Shown here: positions 58,694-64,000 of the stretch, piece by piece
Layout of the letters: every line of letters starts with the position of its first letter
Position numbering within the stretch: position 1 is the first letter of the stretch
Source of the DNA: Streptoverticillium olivoreticuli subsp. olivoreticuli
GTDB lineage: Bacteria; Actinomycetota; Actinomycetes; Streptomycetales; Streptomycetaceae
Length of the DNA: 64,000 nt
Assembly: GCF_003391135.1 (NCBI RefSeq)
Contig: NZ_CP031455.1
Coordinates: 7,901,501 to 7,965,500 of the forward strand
Direction of reading: 5' to 3'
Notes under the pieces: model-generated
Databases searched by the model: none
Told to the model about the DNA's origin: nothing
Seen by the model: the letters and a program-made list of their open reading frames with translations, nothing else
Made by a program: the position numbers and the translations under genes

Positions 58694-61129
58694 TTAGTTG
58701 CCGAAGATTCCCGGACCGACCGCATCGGGGCTTTCGTCGGCTAGGCGGAGCCCGCCCAGTGCAATGCCTTTGTTGGTCTTCTTGCGCACGGCCCCGCGTT
58801 CCTCCATGGCGTCGTAAAAAGACCGCCTGGTCCACTGTTCCTTAGCGGGCAGATTCTCGGCCTCGCACCATTCGAGATATGCGTTGAACGCGTCGTTTCC
58901 ATTGATCACAACGGCCTCGTCGGCGGACTCCAGCACGCCCGGTAGGAAGCCCGCGAGCGGGTCCGAGGTCTCGCGGTACTCCTGACTTGCACCCATGATG
59001 ACCTGTGGGTCTTGCAGTCCACCCCGATACCACGCCATGGCCCCGCGCACAGCCCATGCTGCGATCCCCTCAGCCTCGGCGAGTAGCTTCCGGTCTAGGT
59101 CCGGGTCCCTCTCCTCTGGCGCAAACCAACGCTTGAAAGGCAGCAACTTGACGCGCCGCCAAAGCCCATCATCCTGGCTTCTGAACTTCGGCTTATGGTT
59201 GGTTGCCAATAGCAGCAAAAAGGACGGCTTGAACTCGAAGAACTCTTGACGCAAGAACCGTGCCGAGATCATGTCCTTACCGGTCACCCCCTTGAGGATG
59301 GATTCGGACATGGGCTTGCCGGACTCGCCCTCGGACGCCATGACCAGGCGAGCCCCACGCAATGCTGCAATGTCATTCGGGATACCGCCGCTCTTGCGCT
59401 CCTCAAACGTGGCGAACGGAGTCGTGCGTGTGATGGCGCGGAACACCGAAGTCATGGTGTCCACCAGTACGCTTTTTCCGTTGGCGCCCTTGCCCCACAG
59501 CACACCGAATGACTGTTCCGTGGTGTGTCCGGTGATGCCGTAGCCGACCAGCCGTTGAATGTATGCGGGCATCTCCGGCATGCCCGGGAAGATCTCGGCG
59601 AGGAATGATTCCCACCGCGGACATGTCGCGTGCGGGTTGTAGTCGATATCGAGCGCGTACGTCAGTAGGTCCGCCTGGTCGTGCGGGCGGAGTCGGCCCG
59701 TGCGGAGATCAACCGTGCCATTCTTGAAGTTCAGCAGATCGGGCCGGTTATCAAAATCGGCCACCGCAATGGACACGTTGGGCACGGAACAAAGCTCGGT
59801 CAGTAGCGCGTCAATCCGGCTGGTCATCGTGAACCCGCGCGCTAGCTGGTTCTGACCGGCGAGCACCAACGCGGCGCCCATACGGTGGATTTCCTGCCGC
59901 ACCCGCATGTCACTGCGGACCCAGACCGAGCCATTCCACGTGTAGAACCCGAGTCCCGCCGCGTACCGGATGCGGCCCCCCGACCACGCGACCAGCGCGT
60001 GAGCGTTCATGGCGTCGCTCTCGCCGTACGTGCTGACGAGCTTGGACAGGATCTCGGCAGCCTCGGCGCCCTGGTCGCGGGACACGGTGTCGGCGCCGGT
60101 TCGGTTGGTCAGCTCGGCGGTACGGGCCGCCGCTTCCCGCTCGGCGGACTGCCGGACCGGTCGGGCCCCCTTGACTGCACGGTGCAGCTCGGCGGGGAAC
60201 GCCCGCGGGTCGCGCTCGCGCCAGTCGGTCAGGTCGTCGCCCGGGTGCGGAATGTCGAGCACCAGGGCCGTGACCCCGTGCGCGGTCAGCCCATCAGCGA
60301 GCCGGGCCGAAAAGCCGTTGCCCGCACGGTCGTTGTCTCCGCAGATGATGACGAGCTGTCCGCGTAGCCCCTCGGCGAGTTCGGCGACCAGTTCGGGCGA
60401 GCCGGCGAGGCTCGCGCCCCGGATGGCAACGGCGTCGTACCCGACTCCCACGGCCGTGAGCGCGTCCCCGGGCCCCTCAGTGATCAGGACCGTGCCGTAT
60501 CCGCCGCCGCCCTGGAACCAGCCGTACGGCGACCAGCGCAGCCCCCGCGGGTTGATCAGGGACAGCCAGCGTGCGGGGCACTGCCCGCCGATGTCCCGAC
60601 CCTGTAGCCCTCGGGCAACGCCATCGAACCCGTACAGGGGCACGGTCACCCGGGGATGCTCGCGGTACAGGCGGGAGAGATAGGGGAACCCGTCGCCCTG
60701 GTGCCCGTCGTCGACACCGAGCCCGAGTTCCGCGGCGGTGTCCATGTCGAGCCCGAACCGATCGGCGAGGTAGTCCCGGGCACGGGCGGACCACTCGGCC
60801 GAGTAGTCGCCGAGAGCGAGCCCCGTGCGGTCGGCGTACGCGGCGAGCGCTGCCGTCTGCGCGACGGGCACCAGCTCGGGACGCTCAGCCGGAACCGTGG
60901 CACCCGGGCCCGACACGTTGAACAGGTCGGACCAGGTGAGCCGAGCCGCTGAGATCACGTCCGCCGTGTCACAGCCGGCGCGGCACGTGAGCCTGACTTT
61001 CAGGTCCTCGCCCCTCCATATACGGAGACTCGGGCGAGAGTCCTGGTGAGCGGGGCACGCGGCGACGTAACCCCCGTCTGCCTGGTCCGTGACGGACTCG
61101 AACCGGGAGAGCAGATCAGCGAGCATCAC
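58694..61129 (-). CDS. Primase-helicase (P4/D5 type)
   Basis: An 811-residue fusion. A zinc finger (CPAHQDSRPSL and LTCRAGC) and TOPRIM primase core (VLITEGPGDALTAVG, IICGDNDRAGNG) occupy about 1-310. A D5-like linker follows, then an SF3 helicase (about 510-700) with Walker A WGKGANGKSVLVDTM, Walker B RLVMASEGE and the sensor LLLLATNHKPKF. A C-terminal winged region ends the chain. It unwinds the element's DNA and makes primers for the adjacent polymerase. GTG 61129 or ATG 61126 may start it, with GGAGG upstream; it overlaps the nuclease gene by 14 bp. Confidence 0.94.
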   Translation of the reverse strand: MMLADLLSRFESVTDQADGGYVAACPAHQDSRPSLRIWRGEDLKVRLTCRAGCDTADVISAARLTWSDLFNVSGPGATVPAERPELVPVAQTAALAAYADRTGLALGDYSAEWSARARDYLADRFGLDMDTAAELGLGVDDGHQGDGFPYLSRLYREHPRVTVPLYGFDGVARGLQGRDIGGQCPARWLSLINPRGLRWSPYGWFQGGGGYGTVLITEGPGDALTAVGVGYDAVAIRGASLAGSPELVAELAEGLRGQLVIICGDNDRAGNGFSARLADGLTAHGVTALVLDIPHPGDDLTDWRERDPRAFPAELHRAVKGARPVRQSAEREAAARTAELTNRTGADTVSRDQGAEAAEILSKLVSTYGESDAMNAHALVAWSGGRIRYAAGLGFYTWNGSVWVRSDMRVRQEIHRMGAALVLAGQNQLARGFTMTSRIDALLTELCSVPNVSIAVADFDNRPDLLNFKNGTVDLRTGRLRPHDQADLLTYALDIDYNPHATCPRWESFLAEIFPGMPEMPAYIQRLVGYGITGHTTEQSFGVLWGKGANGKSVLVDTMTSVFRAITRTTPFATFEERKSGGIPNDIAALRGARLVMASEGESGKPMSESILKGVTGKDMISARFLRQEFFEFKPSFLLLLATNHKPKFRSQDDGLWRRVKLLPFKRWFAPEERDPDLDRKLLAEAEGIAAWAVRGAMAWYRGGLQDPQVIMGASQEYRETSDPLAGFLPGVLESADEAVVINGNDAFNAYLEWCEAENLPAKEQWTRRSFYDAMEERGAVRKKTNKGIALGGLRLADESPDAVGPGIFGN

Positions 61130-61646
61130 GAGCGCTCACCTCCGCCCGGGTGCTGCGGTAGTCAGCGAGCAGCTGCGCAAAATCGCGGAGCGTTGTCGTC
61201 AGGTACCAGCGGCCCGAGTCGAGCCCGCGTGTGCTGATGCTGAACCCGTACAGCTCGTACATGTCCCGGGCGGTGTGCCCGAGGGCGAGCCGCACCCGCG
61301 TCCACGTCCGAACACCGAAGTGCACACGGCCTGTAGTGACCGCAGCGCCGCGAACCTTGCGCACGGCTACCCCGTACGGAAACCCGGCGTGACGCGCCTC
61401 GGTCTCTGCCTGTCGAATCCACGTCGGCACGGCGGGACTTGCGGTGTTTTTAGCTTCCAGAACGAACGGCGCGGCGTGGATATCGCCCACATCGCGGGCG
61501 CCTTCCTGCGCGGCTCTGCGGACGTTCTCGCCGTTCATCGGGGCGTGGAGGCGGCCATGCTCGTCCACCAGACCGAGGAACCGGTTCAAGTAGTCGCGAA
61601 TTGCCGACTCCCAAGCGGTCCCCTTCTGCTTGTTGGGGTTAGCCAC
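61116..61646 (-). CDS. PD-(D/E)XK nuclease-like protein
   Basis: A 176-residue protein. The N-terminal GTAWESAIRDYLNR, then GARDVGDIHAAPFVLEAKNT, give the E...D...ExK pattern of restriction-type and Holliday-junction nucleases. The remaining part has a beta/alpha core (YGVAVRKVRGAA). The GTG at 61646 overlaps the stop of the small membrane gene. Phages use such enzymes to resolve recombination intermediates; this protein may do so in replication, inferred from motif and place. Confidence 0.8.
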   Translation of the reverse strand: MANPNKQKGTAWESAIRDYLNRFLGLVDEHGRLHAPMNGENVRRAAQEGARDVGDIHAAPFVLEAKNTASPAVPTWIRQAETEARHAGFPYGVAVRKVRGAAVTTGRVHFGVRTWTRVRLALGHTARDMYELYGFSISTRGLDSGRWYLTTTLRDFAQLLADYRSTRAEVSARDAR

Positions 61647-61737
61647 GGCCCCACCACCAGGCGAGCACAGCAACAGTCGCCGTGACCGCGAGCAGCAGAG
61701 CGGCGAACACGGCAGCGATGATGAGAGCGGCAGTCAC
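61639..61737 (-). CDS. 32-residue membrane peptide
   Basis: A single transmembrane helix (TAALIIAAVFAALLLAVTAT...LAWWWGRG) starting at a GTG that follows GGGGAGGG. Its start overlaps the upstream stop (GTGA) and its stop overlaps the nuclease start, so it sits precisely in the operon. Candidate phage small membrane protein; function unknown. Confidence 0.6.
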   Translation of the reverse strand: MTAALIIAAVFAALLLAVTATVAVLAWWWGRG

Positions 61738-61916
61738 TCGCCCTCCCCGTGCCGTATCTGTGCGCCCCGTGCCATGGCATGGGCAGCCGCAGCGAGGTAC
61801 CGCACCCAATCGGTACGGCGCTGGTATCCGGGCATGAGCCACAGCACGTCACCCGCTTCGAGCGCCCGAACATCCCCGAGTGGCGGGGCGTTTACCGCCG
61901 AAATTCTGAGTTCCAT
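61734..61916 (-). CDS. 60-residue hypothetical phage protein
   Basis: Starts at an ATG after GGGGGA. The sequence reads MELRISAVNAPPLGDVRAL and then a helix (DWVRYLAAAAHAMARGAQI). It ends in a GTGA overlap with the membrane peptide. No family is recognised. Confidence 0.65.
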   Translation of the reverse strand: MELRISAVNAPPLGDVRALEAGDVLWLMPGYQRRTDWVRYLAAAAHAMARGAQIRHGEGE

Positions 61917-61932
61917 CCGTCCCCCTATGCGA

Positions 61933-61972
61933 AAGGGCCGGACAGCACCTCGCGGGTGCTCTCCGGCCCTTC
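61933..61972 (-). terminator. Hairpin between the 62.0-kb gene and the nuclease operon
   Basis: AGGGCCGGA and AGCACC arms pair with GGGTGCT and TCCGGCCCT around a TCGC loop (one mismatch). It lies just before the operon that begins at 61916. Confidence 0.7.
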
Positions 61973-61984
61973 CTGTCTTGCGTC

Positions 61985-62269
61985 CTACTGGTCTCGTTCA
62001 CCCGTCGCGTCGGGGATGATCAGCCGCACATGTTCCGCGGTAATCCACTCCCGTCGGAGCGAGCGGCGCTTGGCGAAGCCGGACTCGGTTCCGGTCGGAC
62101 GGACCCGCAGCATGGGCCTAAGGCGCCCGTCCACCAGTCGAGTTGTCACCTTGTCCACGATGGCGTCAGCCATTCGAACTCGGTTTCCTTGCCTTGCCGC
62201 GTACGCGACTAGATCACCCCGATACAGTTCCTCGCCGCCGTAGTCGGCAACAACCCCCCGCTTACCCAT
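61985..62269 (-). CDS. Hypothetical phage protein
   Basis: A 94-residue protein with GGAGG 9 nt before the ATG. It is beta-rich at the start (YRGDLVAYAARQGNRVRMAD) and basic at the end (RRSLRREWITAEHVRLII), which could bind nucleic acid. It overlaps the methyltransferase end by 8 bp and is probably co-transcribed. No family recognised. Confidence 0.65.
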   Translation of the reverse strand: MGKRGVVADYGGEELYRGDLVAYAARQGNRVRMADAIVDKVTTRLVDGRLRPMLRVRPTGTESGFAKRRSLRREWITAEHVRLIIPDATGERDQ

Positions 62270-63318
62270 TTCCGGGTTCCTCCTTGTAGTTCAAAAGATG
62301 CAGATAGGCAGTGAATGCCTGTTGTGACACGACGCCGTTTCCGGCAGCCTTCAGCTGACGTGCTCGGTTGAGCCCCGGGATATGTGTGATCCAGCCTCGC
62401 GGTAGCCCCATCAACCACTCGGCGAAAACGGACGCGAGCCGTCGACCACCGCGGGGTCCGAACTCGACCGGCACCGGGGCCGGCGAGCCCATGAGTGTTT
62501 CCCAGCGGTGCACAGCAGGGGCGAACTCGGCCCACCATTCCGGCGGAGAGTGGAAGGCACCAGGGGTTTCCTCGGCGGTGTCCGGGTCGACCGGCAGCAG
62601 AAATGAAACCTCATCATCGAGATTCGGTCCGTGCCCACCGGCCTTGCGCTTGTCAGGATGCTGCGGGGCACCATTCGATCCCAGATTTGCGGTTGGGGTC
62701 TTGAACAGCTTGTGTGCGCGTTCCTTGTCGAAGAGCCGCGCCACGGCGGTAACGAGATCCTGTCCACCGCTTCCCTGTCTCGCCTCCCGCGCGAAATCCG
62801 GTCCCTTAGACGCGTCGGATGCCAGCGGAGTCGGTAGCAGGGGTGGCGACGAGGAACCACCTATCTCGGTGGTGGGCGGCTCCAACTGCGGACGCTCGAA
62901 AGCAAGTCCATCGTGCGTCATACCCGCTCTCGGCCAGCCCCGCGAGTACGTGCGCGAGGCCCCTGTTTCGGATGGCGGATACGTTCTCCAAGAAAACGAA
63001 CCGTGGTCGAAGAACGCGAACGCTTTCGAGAACGCTTTCCCAGATACCCGACCGTTCGCCATGAATCCCCGCCCTCTTCCCCGCGTTACTGATGTCTTGG
63101 CAGGGGAACCCCGCCGTGATGATGTCCACCTCTCCCGTGATGGTGGCCCAATCAAATTGGGTAATGTCTCCGATGTTGCGTGCGTGCGGATAGCGAGTCG
63201 CCAGGATCAAAGACGCGTACGGATCAATTTCCGCAACGATCTTGATCCTGTCCCCGGTCAGAGCTTCAACAGCCCGCCCGATGCCGCCGTAACCGGCGCA
63301 CAGCTCAAGAATTGGTAT
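62262..63318 (-). pseudogene. Cytosine-C5 DNA methyltransferase, frameshifted and without a normal start
   Basis: Two frames form one enzyme. The N-terminal frame has motif I ELCAGYGGIGRAVE, the catalytic PCQ in TAGFPCQDIS, ENV in FLENVSAI and RDRWFLVAT. It stops at 62806. The other frame continues from LLPTPLASDASKG through the target-recognition region to motif IX/X (LPRGWITHIPG and AAGNGVVSQQA). The switch lies at a run of four C (minus strand) near 62840-62843; one extra base there explains it. No ATG, GTG or TTG lies in frame before motif I; the earliest positions are ATA (63318) or ATT (63312). This may be a decayed gene, a slippage site or sequencing errors. Methylation would protect the element from host restriction or mark it. 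Confidence 0.85.
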
Positions 63319-63331
63319 GTGTTTCCCCCGC

Positions 63332-63366
63332 GAAAAGAGGGGCCCCGCAGCAGTCTCCGGAGCCCC
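63332..63366 (-). terminator. Terminator downstream of the 63.4-kb gene
   Basis: GGGGCCCC and GGAGCCCC pair with one wobble and a 12-nt loop. On the minus strand it is followed by CTCTTTTC. It separates the partial gene at the right edge from the methyltransferase. Confidence 0.65.
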
Positions 63367-63373
63367 CAGCCGG

Positions 63374-64000
63374 CTAGAACTGCGGGTCGGCTACCGCGTC
63401 GTTCCAGGACTTGAGGACGCGGATTACCGGCTTGCGGTAAGAGACGTCGCGCCCCGCCTTGGTGGTGAACTCCACGAGCTCAAGCGAAAGTTCGGCCAGC
63501 GCCTCGCCACCCACCTTGTCCAGCGCGTTCTCTACCTCGTGCAGAACCTCGGCCAGCTTCCACGAGCCCGTCTGAAGACGGAAAAGGCCAAGGTCGTAAT
63601 CCTCGGCAAGGCGGAACGTTACTGCAATGGACGGAGCCGGACCCCGCTTTGACTTGGCAGCCGCCTTACGGTCCTCCATCAGGGCCGGGCAGTGGCACGG
63701 CTTACCCTTGTCCTCATCCGGCGACAGGAATTCAACACCGTCGCAGTGATGAATCAGGCTCGAACCGTTCCACAGCTTGAGGTCCGACGCAATCGCGTCA
63801 GGGCCGGAGAGAACAATCTTGACCTTATCCTTGGTCGTCAAAACCTCGATGTAGTTCTCGGAAGTCGAGTCGGTCTCAACCGGAGTGCCGCCCATGAGCT
63901 GAGCAACAGCCGCGGCAACCTCCGGATCCCCCGTGGTCACACGCCAATCGTTGAGAGCAACGGGAACCCCGTTCTCCTGCTTACCGCCGTGGAAGCGCCC
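63374..64000 (-). CDS. Phage protein, possible recombination directionality factor (partial)
   Basis: The frame is open to the right edge, giving at least 208 residues with the true start beyond the window; the GTG at 63940 is not the natural start because GRFHGGKQENGVPVALNDWR precedes it without a break. Visible features are a beta-rich core (VKIVLSGPDAIASDLKLW), a CHCPALMEDRKAAAKSKRGP segment and a C-terminal helix. I recall similar proteins annotated as gp3-like recombination directionality factors in Streptomyces phages and prophages; this is memory, not a search. If correct, a serine integrase should lie nearby. Confidence 0.55.
   Translation of the reverse strand, partial: GRFHGGKQENGVPVALNDWRVTTGDPEVAAAVAQLMGGTPVETDSTSENYIEVLTTKDKVKIVLSGPDAIASDLKLWNGSSLIHHCDGVEFLSPDEDKGKPCHCPALMEDRKAAAKSKRGPAPSIAVTFRLAEDYDLGLFRLQTGSWKLAEVLHEVENALDKVGGEALAELSLELVEFTTKAGRDVSYRKPVIRVLKSWNDAVADPQF

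Larger units (their letters stand above)
48100..64000. mobile_element. Prophage or integrative element (left part; right end outside the window)
   Basis: The region combines a drop in G/C third-position bias, many very small overlapping genes, and phage-type regulators (mini-GntR, XRE/DUF397). It also has a replication block with family A DNA polymerase, primase-helicase, PD-(D/E)XK nuclease, HNH nuclease, cytosine methyltransferase and sigma-like factor. U-tract terminators (54766, 56428, 58641) contrast with the host style. No integrase, capsid, terminase or tail gene is in view, so prophage versus defective or plasmid-like element cannot be decided. The left boundary is set only by composition, between cobK and 48181. 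Confidence 0.7.

Overview
The window is high-GC actinobacterial DNA, almost certainly Streptomyces. The evidence is strong G/C third-position bias, GGAGG ribosome sites, GTG starts and overlapping ATGA/GTGA gene junctions. It also has iron boxes of the DmdR/IdeR type, a chaplin, a SpoIIE-type phosphatase next to an anti-sigma-type kinase, and a SigB/F-like sigma factor. No rRNA, tRNA, CRISPR array, integrase or transposase was seen.

Layout. (1) 1-14.2 kb is a catecholate-siderophore locus. It holds the end of a siderophore-binding protein, an M20 amidohydrolase, and a two-module NRPS (C-A-T-C-A-T-TE) coupled to an MbtH protein and an MFS exporter. A Fes-like esterase and a fused FecCD permease follow. 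Iron boxes lie at 1744-1762 and 12017-12035. Binding-pocket residues predict a basic residue (probably Arg) in module 1 and Thr in module 2, which fits a griseobactin-type (DHB-Arg-Thr)3 product. The DHB genes must lie outside the window. (2) 14.4-24.1 kb holds a D-Ala-D-Ala carboxypeptidase and an ABC exporter preceded by a coupled 35-residue ORF. Secreted proteins, an ATP-binding regulator, a PAS-PAS-GAF-SpoIIE phosphatase and a frameshifted cytochrome P450 follow. (3) 24.2-29.7 kb is a ribose operon (rbsACB-K) headed by its own LacI repressor, with twin operators upstream. (4) 29.9-35.8 kb is a three-gene, translationally coupled cassette: a 1647-residue caspase-like/HSP90-ATPase protein, a zinc-ribbon protein and a small membrane protein. 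It looks like a regulated cell-death or immunity module and is the most notable system here. (5) 35.8-47.8 kb holds phosphoketolase, a sigma factor, a chaplin with a His-rich tail, an SDR enzyme, a solitary tsaD, and cobalamin genes cobL, cobM, cbiD and cobK.

(6) From about 48.1 kb to the right edge, codon use becomes less G/C-biased. The content turns to a prophage or integrative element. The left part is a pentapeptide-repeat protein, many tiny zinc-ribbon and hypothetical genes, a mini-GntR regulator with an operator, and an XRE-DUF5753/DUF397 pair. The right part is a minus-strand replication module: HNH nuclease, sigma-like factor, family A DNA polymerase, primase-helicase, PD-(D/E)XK nuclease, a frameshifted cytosine methyltransferase, and a partial protein that may be a recombination directionality factor. 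The right end of the element is outside the window.

How the genes work together: the siderophore locus covers assembly, export, ferric-siderophore uptake and hydrolysis under iron repression. The regulators at 19-22 kb and 38-39 kb are of the kind used in stress and development. The cob genes carry out late corrin-ring steps. The element carries its own replication and early transcription functions. Several small genes (59, 36, 35 and 32 residues) were found by direct reading of operon gaps.
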